From the NCBI RefSeq assembly GCF_000367945.1, contig NZ_KB849178.1, positions 186,001 to 250,000 of the forward strand: DNA of 64,000 bases, written 5' to 3'. Position 1 is the first letter of the stretch. Each line of letters begins with the position of its first letter. This stretch comes from Acinetobacter proteolyticus (lineage in GTDB: Bacteria; Pseudomonadota; Gammaproteobacteria; Pseudomonadales; Moraxellaceae). The notes below the pieces were generated by a model that searched no databases, had not been told where the DNA came from, and worked only from the letters and a program-made list of their open reading frames with translations. Shown piece by piece: positions 44,767 to 54,392 of this stretch. A program made the translations under genes and the position numbers.

Positions 44767-45659
44767 GGTAAATTCATCAGCTTAGCGACAAGTCTGTATA
44801 CAGTATCACGTAATGCATGGCGATGAACAATTTGATCGACCACACCATGATCAAGCAAATATTCTGCACGTTGGAATGGTTCTTCCAATTTTTCACGCAC
44901 GGTTTGTTCAATGACACGTTTACCCGCAAATCCAATCATTGCCTTCGGTTCAGCAATATGGACATCACCAAGCATCGCCAATGAAGCAGTCACGCCACCG
45001 TAAACGGGATGGGTTAATACCACCAAATAAGGAACACGTGCTTCTTTCATTTTCTGGATAGCAGCCGCAGTACGCGCCATTTGCATCAAAGACAACATGC
45101 CTTCCTGCATACGTGCGCCGCCCGAAGCAGCAAAACAAATCATCGGTTGATGTAAGGCAATCGCACGCTCAGCGGCTTGTACAAAACGGTCACCGACTAC
45201 AGTTCCCATTGAACCCGCCATAAAATCAAATTCAAACGCACACGCAATGAGATCTAAGCCTTTTAACGAGCCCTGCATCACCACGAGTGCTTCAGTTTCA
45301 TCAGTTTTGTCTTGTGCTTCACGGATACGATCTGGATAAGGTTTGCTATCTACAAACTTTAAAGGATCTTTGGCACCAAACTCTTGACCTAGCTCACCGT
45401 TGACCTGATCAAAGAACCAGTTCAACCGATCACGCGCACGCATATGCAAGTGCTCATCACACTGAGGACATACATAGGCATTAAATGACATTGCAGTACG
45501 TGTCACCAACGCATGGCATTCAGGGCATTCAATGGTCGGCTCAGTAAACGTTGCTTTGAATGTTTGCTGTTGATCCGCAACCTGAATACCTGGGACATGA
45601 CGCTCCGTCCAAGGTGTTGAAGGGCTAAGAACCTTCCCTGATGTTAACTCTTGACTCAT
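44763..45659 (-). CDS. accD: Acetyl-CoA carboxylase, carboxyltransferase beta subunit
   Basis: AccD with AccA transfers the carboxyl group from carboxybiotin to acetyl-CoA, the first step of fatty-acid synthesis. The 298-residue protein has the N-terminal zinc ribbon C45-x2-C48 and C64-x2-C67. CoA-binding segments such as SGGARMQEG and HPVYGGVTAS follow. It overlaps trpA and folC by four bases each, as ATGA junctions, consistent with a single coupled transcript. This arrangement is usual in gammaproteobacteria. Confidence 0.97.
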   Translation of the reverse strand: MSQELTSGKVLSPSTPWTERHVPGIQVADQQQTFKATFTEPTIECPECHALVTRTAMSFNAYVCPQCDEHLHMRARDRLNWFFDQVNGELGQEFGAKDPLKFVDSKPYPDRIREAQDKTDETEALVVMQGSLKGLDLIACAFEFDFMAGSMGTVVGDRFVQAAERAIALHQPMICFAASGGARMQEGMLSLMQMARTAAAIQKMKEARVPYLVVLTHPVYGGVTASLAMLGDVHIAEPKAMIGFAGKRVIEQTVREKLEEPFQRAEYLLDHGVVDQIVHRHALRDTVYRLVAKLMNLP

Positions 45660-46459
45660 ACTAACTCATCGAGCGCAGCTCGAAGCTCCTTCACTTTATT
45701 CACCGTCTGTTGCGCAGCTTGATCCGCTGGCAATGTCGCAAAAGATTTAACGAAAGCACTTCCTACAATCACGGCATCAGCAACTTGACCCATCGCTTTT
45801 GCAGATGCAGCATCACTAATTCCAAAACCGACGCCCACTGGTACATTGGTCTTCGACTTAATTTTTGCAATACGGGCTGCTGCTTCAGAGGTATCTAAAG
45901 TTGCTGCACCAGTCACACCTTTGAGTGACACATAGTAAACAAAGCCGCTGGCTTGATTGACCACATGCTGGATACGTTGATCGGTTGAAGTTGGTGCAAG
46001 CAAGAAGATCTGATCCATTCCGTTTTGTTGCAGAACTTCACCTAATTGCTTCGATTCTTCTGGCGGCAAGTCCACCAAAAGCACGCCATCAACACCGCAT
46101 TCTTTCGCATAAGCAACAAACTTGTCATAACCAATCACTTCAACAGGATTTAAATATCCCATTAAAACGACTGGTGTGGTTTGGTCTTTTTCACGAAAGG
46201 CTTTCACCATATTCAGTGCATCTAAAGTATTGGTTCCACCTGCCAGAGCACGCTCAGCCGCTAAAGCAATTACAGGGCCATCTGCCATTGGGTCAGAGAA
46301 TGGTAGACCGAGTTCAATGACATCGACCCCTGCTTCAACCATTTGATGAAGCAATGGAACAGTAACCTGTGGATGCGGGTCACCTGCCATAACATAAGAA
46401 ACAAGCGCTTTACGTTGCTGAGATTTAAGCTGTTCAAAACGAGTGGCAAGACGTGACAT
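45656..46459 (-). CDS. trpA: Tryptophan synthase alpha chain
   Basis: TrpA cleaves indole-3-glycerol phosphate and channels indole to TrpB. The 267-residue TIM barrel has the catalytic E49 (DVIELGLPFSD) and D60 (PMADGP), at the same positions as in Salmonella. Phosphate-binding loops FGISD and GSAFVK follow. The frame is open to 46519, but the ATG at 46459 begins the conserved MSRLATRFEQLK. Its partners trpB and trpF lie 9 kb away, so the trp genes are dispersed. Confidence 0.96.
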   Translation of the reverse strand: MSRLATRFEQLKSQQRKALVSYVMAGDPHPQVTVPLLHQMVEAGVDVIELGLPFSDPMADGPVIALAAERALAGGTNTLDALNMVKAFREKDQTTPVVLMGYLNPVEVIGYDKFVAYAKECGVDGVLLVDLPPEESKQLGEVLQQNGMDQIFLLAPTSTDQRIQHVVNQASGFVYYVSLKGVTGAATLDTSEAAARIAKIKSKTNVPVGVGFGISDAASAKAMGQVADAVIVGSAFVKSFATLPADQAAQQTVNKVKELRAALDELV

Positions 46460-46666
46460 AGGATTATGCTTTCCTGATTTATATAAATTAAGGAGTTGTT
46501 TGTAGTCATACAAAAACACTGCATTGTAACGCTATTTTTTGTTCATTGAACAGAGTTTGACGTGATTGCGACAGTGAATCTTGCTACTTACAACAGCCTT
46601 GCTACATTTATCTATATTTTGAGTTTTTTCTCAATGATCAAAGCTTCCTAATTTTAGGCGGATTGC

Positions 46667-46970
46667 TTAGGGTCTGTTGGCATTTCACAGATGCTTGCGA
46701 CAGAGGGCATTTTTTAGTCGGTACAAGGCATATCTTATGCAATTTAGTTATTCTAAATAAATAAGATATAACGCCGTAACGGCAAAAAATGCCCCTGTCC
46801 TTGCGCTGTGATCAAAGCAATACTTTGCTCTTACTCAGGTTATGGCTAAAACTTCCATAAACTGTGTTATGGAACTTGACAAGGGGATCTCCATTGCCTG
46901 CGTTTCATGCCTTGTTTCTGTTGTTTTAGCCTATAACGCAAGACATGGTTGAAGTGCCAACAAACCCTAA
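46667..46970. mobile_element. MITE-like element with 20-bp terminal inverted repeats
   Basis: The ends TTAGGGTCTGTTGGCATTTC (46667-46686) and its inverse at 46951-46970 match at 18 of 20 positions. There is no transposase frame inside. A nested inverted repeat (GACAGAGGGCATTTTTT and AAAAAATGCCCCTGTC) and the palindrome GCCGTAACGGC lie within. No clear target duplication is visible. It fills most of the gap between trpA and the antiporter gene and shares an internal core (CTTGCGCTG...CAAAGCA...TGCTCAGG-like) with 48437-48530. Confidence 0.6.
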
Positions 46971-47034
46971 CATTTTAGAAATCAGCCAAGCTCCTTTATA
47001 CTAGCCGCAATTTTTAAGTTTTCTTTTTATTTTT

Positions 47035-48366
47035 ATGTCTGCCCACTCTCAGGAAAAAGTACAAAGCAATGCCCTTGCTTTGCTACCGCTATTGGTATTT
47101 TTGATCATCTTTCTCGGGAGTGGTGTCTATCATTCAATGATTGGGACAGAATTTGCATTCTATCAAGTCAAAGCACCTGTTGCAGCCATTCCAGCCGTCA
47201 TTTTGGCTTTGTTGTTATATAAGCAAAAACTGAATGCAGCAATTGAAGAGTTTTTACAAGGCGCCAGTCATCCCAATCTGATTCTGATGTTTATGGTATT
47301 TATGCTGGCCGGCGCTTTTGCCAGTGTCTCCAGTGCCATAGGCAGCGTCGATGCAACGGTACAGTTAGGGCTTTCACTTATTTCACCAGAATTTGTCTTA
47401 CCCATGCTGTTTATCATTGCCGCGTTTATTGCAACGGCAATGGGAACATCAATGGGCACCATTGCAGCCTGTGCCCCGATTGCTTTTGGTTTTGCCCAAG
47501 CCACGGATATTGCACCTGTCTATGCCATTGGTGCTGTAGTCGGTGGTGCCATGTTTGGCGACAATCTATCGATGATCTCAGACACCACCATTGCCGCAAC
47601 CCGTAGCCAGAATGTCGAACTCAGAGATAAATTTCGCGTCAATGTCTGGATTGCACTCCCTGCGGCCATTATTACCTTGCTGGTTTATATTTCCATGAGC
47701 CATGAGGCGGAGGCGATTCAATCAACGCCTTATGATATCTGGCTGATTCTGCCTTATCTGGCTGTGTTCTTTCTTGCTTTTACCCGTCTCCATGTTTTAG
47801 CAGTGCTGATGATTGGCGTGATTTTATCGGGTCTGATGGGGCTGCTTGAAAAACCGGATTTTGATGTACTCAAGTTGAACAGTGCAATTTATGACGGCTT
47901 TGTCAGCATGTTTGAAGTGGCATTACTTTCCATGTTGTTAGGTGGATTATCAACATTGATGCAAAAAGAAGGTGGCTTGCAGTGGTTGATTCAACGCATC
48001 TATACCATTACCCGTCTATTTAAATTCGGGAAACAGCGTGCTGGTGAACTGGGAATTAGTTTCCTCGTGGTATTCTCGAATCTCTTTGTCGCCAATAACA
48101 CCGTAGCAATTATTTTATCAGGTGATATGGCACGTGAAGTGGCCAGAGAATATGGGGTGGACCCTAAACGCAGTGCGGCTTTGCTTGATATTTTCTCGTG
48201 TGTGGTGCAAGGGATTATCCCCTACGGCGCGCAGTTACTACTTGCCTGTTCGATTGCCAAACTTTCTCCGGTTGAATTGATTGGCAATATCTACTATTGC
48301 TGGATTCTTGCGATTTGTGCGGTGCTTGCCATTGTCTTTAATTATCCACGTTTAAAAAAACCATAG
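47035..48366 (+). CDS. NhaC-family Na+/H+ antiporter
   Basis: The 443-residue inner-membrane protein has about 11-12 helices and fits the NhaC/ion-transporter superfamily. GTSMGTIAACAPIAFGFA and GAVVGGAMFGDNLSMISDTT, with the polar Asp residues of the ion site, are characteristic of NhaC antiporters. So is SNLFVANNTVAIILSGDMAR in the second half. It probably expels Na+ in exchange for protons; related members move tetracycline or organic ions. It lies between two palindromic repeats. Confidence 0.85.
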   Translation: MSAHSQEKVQSNALALLPLLVFLIIFLGSGVYHSMIGTEFAFYQVKAPVAAIPAVILALLLYKQKLNAAIEEFLQGASHPNLILMFMVFMLAGAFASVSSAIGSVDATVQLGLSLISPEFVLPMLFIIAAFIATAMGTSMGTIAACAPIAFGFAQATDIAPVYAIGAVVGGAMFGDNLSMISDTTIAATRSQNVELRDKFRVNVWIALPAAIITLLVYISMSHEAEAIQSTPYDIWLILPYLAVFFLAFTRLHVLAVLMIGVILSGLMGLLEKPDFDVLKLNSAIYDGFVSMFEVALLSMLLGGLSTLMQKEGGLQWLIQRIYTITRLFKFGKQRAGELGISFLVVFSNLFVANNTVAIILSGDMAREVAREYGVDPKRSAALLDIFSCVVQGIIPYGAQLLLACSIAKLSPVELIGNIYYCWILAICAVLAIVFNYPRLKKP

Positions 48367-48436
48367 AAGATTTGAATTACTGCTCAAATCCCACTCTCAA
48401 TAACGCTTCAATTTAGACAAGAATCTACTATCGTGG

Positions 48437-48530
48437 TAGGCGACATGGATGTCGCCCGTTGGACTGGCCTTGCGCTGCATTTCAAAGCAGTGCTTTAAAA
48501 TTTGCTCAGGATGTACCGTCAGTCCAACAG
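48437..48530. repeat. Palindromic intergenic repeat
   Basis: GGCGACATGGATGTCGCC (48439-48456) is a palindrome, and GTTGGACTG (48458-48466) pairs with CAGTCCAAC (48520-48528). The enclosed CTTGCGCTGCATTTCAAAG recalls the core of the element at 46667-46970, so the two may belong to related families. Confidence 0.55.
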
Positions 48531-48648
48531 AGGATTTTTGTTACTTTTCATCCCTGCAAAGTAAGGAAAATATCAAACCCATTTGTTTGTTTATAAATTA
48601 AACTACCTTAGCTAAACTCACTTATTAATTAAAAGTTTGATCTAAAAT

Positions 48649-49671
48649 CTACAGAGATTTTAAAAACTGCTTGGGTGTAACGCCTGTCCAACGCTTAAAC
48701 GCCCGCCCAAACGCACTCTGATCGGCATAATTCAGTCGCTCCGCAATCTCAGACAAAGACTTACCTTGCTGCAAATACAGTTTGCTCTGCTCCAAACGAT
48801 ACTGGTCCAGCACATCCTGAAAATTCAGCTCATGGGCTTTGAGCTGACGTTGTAGCGTCCGTTCCGAACAATGCAGACGCTTCGCCACATAACTCTGCAA
48901 CACCTCTTCATGCTGCAATAAACCTTGCTCGATAAAGCCATGTATTTTTTGACGGAATTGCTGCTGTTGAACCTCAAAAGAACTAACGCTCCTCAAAGAT
49001 TGTTGTGCTTGAGTTGATAACACATGATTCAGTTGCTGGTCGGCAGCAATACTTTTTGCCTTTAAAATCTGATTAGAAAAGCGGATCGCATATTGCCCCT
49101 GCTGAATCTGAATTGGGCAACCATAAAATTTTTCAAAATGATAAAGCGCGGTATGCGGTGCATAGCCAAATTGAATCATCTGCGGTGGCACTAAAGCATC
49201 TTGCACAATCGATTGTGCAATTTTAAAAATCAACGCCAGATTGAGCTCATACATTTCCCGATAGTCACAATACGATGCACTCCAAACAATCTGAATATAT
49301 TCAGAGAATTGCTGCACATCGAGCTGTTCCAGATTAGTTTGCTTAAACACTAAAGAATAATAACGTTGTAATAGTTGAAGTGCTTGTTGTAGATCAATAC
49401 TAGTCGATGCCAAATAGCCCATCAAACCCAAATCTTGTAAATTAGCATGCTCTGCCAAGACCAGAGTAATCGGACGAGTGAAGTGTGCTTGAGCGGCCTG
49501 TAATAACAAGGCATAACGCTCCACATCAAAGTCACGCTCATCGGGGTTTTCCAAACAGGCTTGAAAGGCTTGCCAAAGTTCAGGTGCAACAACTTTAGAC
49601 AAATCAATTTGTTCCTGTTGTAAAACACGATTAAACAAACGCAAATATCCAATGATTATTTTAACTGACAT
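48649..49671 (-). CDS. AraC-family transcriptional regulator
   Basis: The 340-residue regulator has an N-terminal arabinose-binding-like sensor domain (about 15-200) and a C-terminal AraC DNA-binding domain with RLHCSERTLQRQL and LSEIAERLNYADQSAFGRAF. It ends in the conserved RWTGVTPKQF. It is divergently placed, 116 bases from the metal-dependent hydrolase-like gene, which it probably controls (inference). It is a different gene from the regulator at 22460 but has the same architecture. The inducer is unknown. Confidence 0.88.
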   Translation of the reverse strand: MSVKIIIGYLRLFNRVLQQEQIDLSKVVAPELWQAFQACLENPDERDFDVERYALLLQAAQAHFTRPITLVLAEHANLQDLGLMGYLASTSIDLQQALQLLQRYYSLVFKQTNLEQLDVQQFSEYIQIVWSASYCDYREMYELNLALIFKIAQSIVQDALVPPQMIQFGYAPHTALYHFEKFYGCPIQIQQGQYAIRFSNQILKAKSIAADQQLNHVLSTQAQQSLRSVSSFEVQQQQFRQKIHGFIEQGLLQHEEVLQSYVAKRLHCSERTLQRQLKAHELNFQDVLDQYRLEQSKLYLQQGKSLSEIAERLNYADQSAFGRAFKRWTGVTPKQFLKSL

Positions 49672-49787
49672 GGGTCAATCTCATCCTGATCTGTCGTTAT
49701 TTGTATAAAACTTGGCTGTAACTGTCAAAACATTTCATCGGACTTTTTCCATACTGAGTTCATGAAGAAAAACAAGGAATAGTCAAA

Positions 49788-50663
49788 ATGAATGCACATG
49801 TTTCTTATCAAGTTGATCCCGTTGTCAGAACCAAACTGGACTTTCACCTCGATCAAGCACCGCGCTTCTGGTTTGGGGGTGATCCGTTCCGTACTCGTAT
49901 GTTTGATGCTTTAAGCCTCACCTTTCCTGATGGCGAGCGCTACTTTATTGAATGTGTCCGTTTATTCCGTGACAAGATTGATGATCCAGACTTGCAGGAA
50001 CGTGTTGCTGATTTTATCCGTCAGGAAGCACAACATGGCATTGCGCATGACAAAATGAACCAAGTCATGAAAGATCAAGGCATGCCTGTAGATCAGTTCA
50101 CTGCCCGTCTAAAGAAAATCTTTAGATTTGAACTGAAGAATCGCTCTCCACAATACAACATTGCCATGACTGCAGCTGCCGAACATTTAACGGCGCTAAT
50201 GGCTGATACCTTCTATAGCAAAAAAGAAACCCTAGCAGAAGCTGATCCATTTGTGCGTGCGCTTTTTGCTTGGCATGCAATTGAAGAAATGGAACATCGG
50301 GATGTCGCATTTGATGTAATGCGAGAAGTTGGTGAAGTCCCAGAAGCGACTCGTCGCTTTGCCTTAGTCTTTACCACCGTGATGATGTTTGGCTTTACCT
50401 TGTACCGTACTGATGTAATGCTTAAAACCGATGGTTTTAACTTAAGACAACGTTTTGATATGGCACGTAAAGGTTTACCGTGGTTCTTTGGTCGCAACGG
50501 TATTTTAACGGCGAAAAGAGCACAATATAGCGACTGGTTTAAAAAAGATTTTCATCCAAATCAACATCCAGTGATTCGCCAGTATGATGTCTGGATTGAT
50601 ACTTTAGCTAAAACCAATGATCCGATTGCAGCAGGTGAAGCGTTCTGGCAAGCAGGGCTTTAA
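49788..50663 (+). CDS. Metal-dependent hydrolase-like protein (PF10118)
   Basis: The 291-residue protein has the all-helical fold of the predicted metal-dependent hydrolase family. Carboxylate/His clusters FIRQEAQHGIAHDKM and FAWHAIEEMEHRDVAFD resemble ferritin-like diiron ligands. Both clusters contain Glu-x2-His, so a dimetal centre is likely. The reaction has not been established for the family. It is divergent from an AraC regulator, and an ATG with AAGGAAT just upstream gives the start. Confidence 0.82.
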   Translation: MNAHVSYQVDPVVRTKLDFHLDQAPRFWFGGDPFRTRMFDALSLTFPDGERYFIECVRLFRDKIDDPDLQERVADFIRQEAQHGIAHDKMNQVMKDQGMPVDQFTARLKKIFRFELKNRSPQYNIAMTAAAEHLTALMADTFYSKKETLAEADPFVRALFAWHAIEEMEHRDVAFDVMREVGEVPEATRRFALVFTTVMMFGFTLYRTDVMLKTDGFNLRQRFDMARKGLPWFFGRNGILTAKRAQYSDWFKKDFHPNQHPVIRQYDVWIDTLAKTNDPIAAGEAFWQAGL

Positions 50664-50686
50664 TCGATTTGAAATAAAAATTAAAT

Positions 50687-50709
50687 GCTCTACCACAAGG
50701 TGGTAGAGC
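50687..50709. terminator. Hairpin between the hydrolase-like gene and the HEAT gene
   Basis: GCTCTACCAC and GTGGTAGAGC form a 10-bp stem around AAG between convergent genes. The U-run is poor, so its role as terminator is moderate. Confidence 0.6.
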
Positions 50710-50720
50710 AAGGTAATTTA

Positions 50721-51116
50721 TTAATTTACAACACGTTTTAAAGCAGCTTCACGAACAAACATTATTGGATCATTGGTAAGCATTTTCAGAATATAAATTG
50801 GCGTTTTTTTATTACATGCTATTCTATGACGAACTTCCTCACTATTGTCTCGGGATAATAAATCAAACAACTCTGGGCTAAGCTTTCTCTTCATAGCAAC
50901 TGTCGCTCGAACAGATTCATTTTCATCTCTTGCTAGAGTTTCCAATATATTTAATGGCACAGTTTTATTATATGCAACCCATTCTCTCATTTCTGGAAAT
51001 CTGGAAATGACATCTATCCAAACAAGGTCAGAAGCATTTTCATAGGCTGCACGCATATATTCATCACGTGTTTCACTATTTCGAAGTAAAATAAATTCCT
51101 CTGCTGATTTAATCAT
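50721..51116 (-). CDS. HEAT/LRV-repeat protein
   Basis: The 131-residue protein consists of about four helical repeats of HEAT or leucine-rich-variant type. Each has a form such as NKTVPLNILETLARDENESVR or NKKTPIYILKMLTNDPIMFV. Such repeats bind proteins; nothing catalytic is seen. It is more AT-rich than its neighbours and followed upstream by about 225 AT-rich bases without a gene, which hints at transfer. Possible roles such as an immunity or adaptor protein are guesses. Confidence 0.7.
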   Translation of the reverse strand: MIKSAEEFILLRNSETRDEYMRAAYENASDLVWIDVISRFPEMREWVAYNKTVPLNILETLARDENESVRATVAMKRKLSPELFDLLSRDNSEEVRHRIACNKKTPIYILKMLTNDPIMFVREAALKRVVN

Positions 51117-51342
51117 TTAAAAATTACTACCCTTCAGCTCTTTATATGGAATAAAAATCTCAATATTATCTTTATACATTCCAACTTATAAATAATAAAA
51201 ACGCATAACTGAATATTACCCTTTTCCAATATTGTATTATGAAGTCTTGTGAAACAATGCTCCACATGGTTAATATTTATACCTACAACCTCATTTCACT
51301 ATGGCATATTTAATACAACAAACAGACTCATAGTTTAAAACA

Positions 51343-52350
51343 TCACCACTTCGCATAATGCTGTTCTAAAAGACCATATTCATTATCTAATGACACCACT
51401 TCAACCTGCTCATGTGCAATGGTGCCACTGACTTTGGCTTGCCATTGATTAAACTGGCTGCCAATCAAACGCAAATTAATATTTTCAAAACGACACCAGT
51501 CTGTTTCTACTACCAAATTTAAACATTCACCTAACGAGCGAATGGACCAGACATTTTCACTTTGCTGTTCAAATAGAACATCTGTTAATGGATACAAACG
51601 TCCATTCACCCATAACGCATTTTCATTACCAAAACTTTCATTCACACCTGAAGCAAGGTTAAGACCAATCCGACGATCCTGTGCATCACGGAACTGGCAA
51701 GATAGCCAGAACCAAGCTGTTTCAGGCCGTAGAAAACCACAGGTATCGTCCAAAGCTGCAAGGCTATGAGCATTAAATTCAATCTGCTGTCGATCTGGGC
51801 TGATAAAGAATCCCTCAACCGCCAATGTGGTTTGCTTCTGGGTATAGGTCCAGCCATTAATCCCCGTTGGACTACACAAACTTAAGGCATCGGTACCCGC
51901 ACAAAAAATTCGGGCTTTCAGTTGTACTTCACCATGTTTAGTCACTTGGATATAACGCACCCCGTTGGCATGTTGCATATCAAATTGATACGCTGATTTT
52001 TTAAATGAACTTTGGCTAAATAAGGGCTGCTCATCCAACTGTGTTTTTAATGCCAAGGGTTGAATCGCATTCCACTCAATCACTTTTTTAGACTGATGAT
52101 CATAGACATAGAAAAAACCATGACCTGCCCAAGATAAATCAACAATCGCAACCCCAATACTGTAATGCTCATGCTGTAAGCCACAGAATTTAAATTTTTT
52201 ATATTTAAGTTGTTTGCGCCAGCCTGTTAACACCTGTCCATAAGGCGTTTTATAAATATAGTCGTCCAGATTAATCCGCGAAGGGACTTGCTCAAAACGT
52301 CCATAACGCGGTTGACCATTGGCTTGTATCAAATCCATTTTATATTCCAT
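51343..52350 (-). CDS. DUF2804 domain protein
   Basis: The 335-residue protein belongs to DUF2804, a mostly beta-strand family of unknown role. FKFCGLQHEHYSIGVAIVDL and YVYDHQSKKVIEW near the N-terminus are typical. ETAWFWLSCQFRDAQDRRIG and NLASGVNES in the middle are also typical. There is no signal peptide or membrane segment. ATG codons at 52350 and 52338 are both possible, and the ribosome site is weak for both. It is divergent from the nucleotidase gene. Confidence 0.8.
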   Translation of the reverse strand: MEYKMDLIQANGQPRYGRFEQVPSRINLDDYIYKTPYGQVLTGWRKQLKYKKFKFCGLQHEHYSIGVAIVDLSWAGHGFFYVYDHQSKKVIEWNAIQPLALKTQLDEQPLFSQSSFKKSAYQFDMQHANGVRYIQVTKHGEVQLKARIFCAGTDALSLCSPTGINGWTYTQKQTTLAVEGFFISPDRQQIEFNAHSLAALDDTCGFLRPETAWFWLSCQFRDAQDRRIGLNLASGVNESFGNENALWVNGRLYPLTDVLFEQQSENVWSIRSLGECLNLVVETDWCRFENINLRLIGSQFNQWQAKVSGTIAHEQVEVVSLDNEYGLLEQHYAKW

Positions 52351-52552
52351 GATTGCTAGGTCGCAGCTACGCCCATAATAGACTGTAAGTGATCAAATTT
52401 ACTACTATTTTTATATAAAGAAGTGCAACTTAATTCACATTTTAACCGATAAATCCAAGCCCCTAATGGACTTTTTTAGCTCACAATTTCATCAAAGATT
52501 CATACATAAGTTTTATTTTAAAAAACAATCTTATACCACTCGATCAAAAAAC

Positions 52553-54331
52553 ATGACGACTCAACGACTCTTAAAAGCAAACGTGCTCTGTCTCATGATG
52601 CTGGCTTTAACAGCATGTAATGACGACAATGATAATAATCAAACACCAACCGTTGAACGCAAAAATCAAAATATCAATATCCTTGCGTTTAATGATTTTC
52701 ATGGCAATTTAGAACCGCCGAAACGTTTTATTGAAGCAGATGATCCAAACGATAATAGTAAAACTGTACGTATTCCTGTTGGTGGAGTCAGTTATTTTGC
52801 CGATGCCATCAAAAAGCTGCGTGCGCAATATCCAAACAATGCGGTCGTGTCAGCAGGCGATTTGATTAGTGCTTCACCGCTCACATCATCGTTGTTCTTA
52901 GACGAGCCAACTATTGAAACCATGAATGACATTCAGATTGATTTCAATGCGGTCGGTAATCATGAATTTGACCGTGGTACAGATGAATTACGTCGTTTGC
53001 AAAATGGTGGCTGTCAGCAATATACCAGTGCTAAACCCTGCCAGATCAACCCAAAATTTGAGGGTGCCAAATTCAATTTCTTGGCCGCCAATGTCTCAAT
53101 GAAGGCTGATCCCAAGAAAACCTTGTTCCCAGCCTATAAAGTTAAAACTTATGGCGGTATTCCAGTTGCCTTTATTGGTATGACTCTGAAAGCAACACCA
53201 AGTATCGTGTCAGCTGCGGGCATTAAAGATGTCGACTTTCATGATGAAGCAGATACGGTCAATGCATTGATTCCTGAGTTAAAAAAACAAGGGATTGAAG
53301 CGATTGTGGTGGTGGTGCATGAAGGTGTTGCACCTAGTACCAAGTTTAATAAAAAAACCTGTGATGGCCTCAGTGGCCCATTACTCGGTATCCTCGATCG
53401 CTTAGATCCTGCAGTCGATGTGGTGGTTTCTGGCCACACCCATCAGTCTTATATCTGTGACTATGCCACTAAGAATCCACAAAAACCGTTCTTACTTACT
53501 TCTGCGGGCCAATACGGCACAGCCATTACCAATATTCAGTTAGAACTGGATGGCAAAACAGGTGATGTGATTAAGAAGGACGCCAAACAAGTTCCGATTC
53601 AAAGTGAAGCCTATACCTCTGGTACAACTACAGTGAACTTGACGGATCTATATGAGAAATTTAATAAAACCCCAAGCATTGAAGCGATTTTGGATAAATA
53701 TCGCCAAGCCGTCACCACAATTTCAGCCCGTGTGGTCGGTACAGCCAATAGTGTCATTAATCGTAATGCCACCGAAAGTGGTGAAAGCCCACTCGGGAAT
53801 TTAATTGCTGATGCACAACAAGCCATGGCACTAACAGCAAGTAATCAAGGTTCTGACTTTACCCTGATGAATCCGGGGGGTGTTCGTGCCGACTTATTGG
53901 TAAATAGCAGCAATCAAATCACCTTTGGTGATGTCTTTACCGTACAGCCTTTTGGTAATTCAATTGTGACCCTTAGTTTAACAGGTAAACAGATTCGTGA
54001 TGTGTTAGAACAGCAATGGTCAGGTGCGAACGCAGCCACAGTTCGTATCTTACAACCATCCAAAGAGTTCAGTTATTCATATAAGAAAGACAACTCGACT
54101 TCACCACGTGCCAGCAATATCTTGGTTGCAGGACAAGCGCTGAATGATAGCAAGGTTTACCGTGTGACGGTTAATAGCTTCCTCGCGGATGGTGGAGATA
54201 ACTTCACGGTATTAAAAGAAGGTAAAAATCCAGTCGGTGGCGGACAAGATATCGATGCCTTAGAAAAATATGTGGTGCAATACTCACCGCTGAATGCACC
54301 TAAAACGGATCGAATCAAAGTGCTTCCTTAA
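52553..54331 (+). CDS. 5'-nucleotidase/UshA-type lipoprotein
   Basis: The 592-residue protein is a bifunctional metallophosphoesterase with a C-terminal 5'-nucleotidase domain. Metal-binding motifs are NDFHGNLE, GDLISASP, GNHEFDRG and SGHTHQSY. The substrate-binding domain shows NPGGVRADL and FLADGGDNF. A lipobox (LALTAC) shows it is anchored in the envelope. It should dephosphorylate external nucleotides for salvage. The frame is open from 52466, but the ATG at 52553 starts the signal peptide. Confidence 0.92.
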   Translation: MTTQRLLKANVLCLMMLALTACNDDNDNNQTPTVERKNQNINILAFNDFHGNLEPPKRFIEADDPNDNSKTVRIPVGGVSYFADAIKKLRAQYPNNAVVSAGDLISASPLTSSLFLDEPTIETMNDIQIDFNAVGNHEFDRGTDELRRLQNGGCQQYTSAKPCQINPKFEGAKFNFLAANVSMKADPKKTLFPAYKVKTYGGIPVAFIGMTLKATPSIVSAAGIKDVDFHDEADTVNALIPELKKQGIEAIVVVVHEGVAPSTKFNKKTCDGLSGPLLGILDRLDPAVDVVVSGHTHQSYICDYATKNPQKPFLLTSAGQYGTAITNIQLELDGKTGDVIKKDAKQVPIQSEAYTSGTTTVNLTDLYEKFNKTPSIEAILDKYRQAVTTISARVVGTANSVINRNATESGESPLGNLIADAQQAMALTASNQGSDFTLMNPGGVRADLLVNSSNQITFGDVFTVQPFGNSIVTLSLTGKQIRDVLEQQWSGANAATVRILQPSKEFSYSYKKDNSTSPRASNILVAGQALNDSKVYRVTVNSFLADGGDNFTVLKEGKNPVGGGQDIDALEKYVVQYSPLNAPKTDRIKVLP

Positions 54332-54344
54332 CTGCATACGTACT

Positions 54345-54378
54345 AAAAAAACAGGGAAGCCATGGCTTCCCTGTTTTT
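54345..54378. terminator. Bidirectional terminator between nucleotidase and DUF1543 genes
   Basis: ACAGGGAAGCCATGGCTTCC begins a 24-base perfect palindrome (54351-54374) flanked by A- and T-runs, between convergent genes. Confidence 0.92.
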
Positions 54379-54392
54379 ATTTTAATTGTTGA

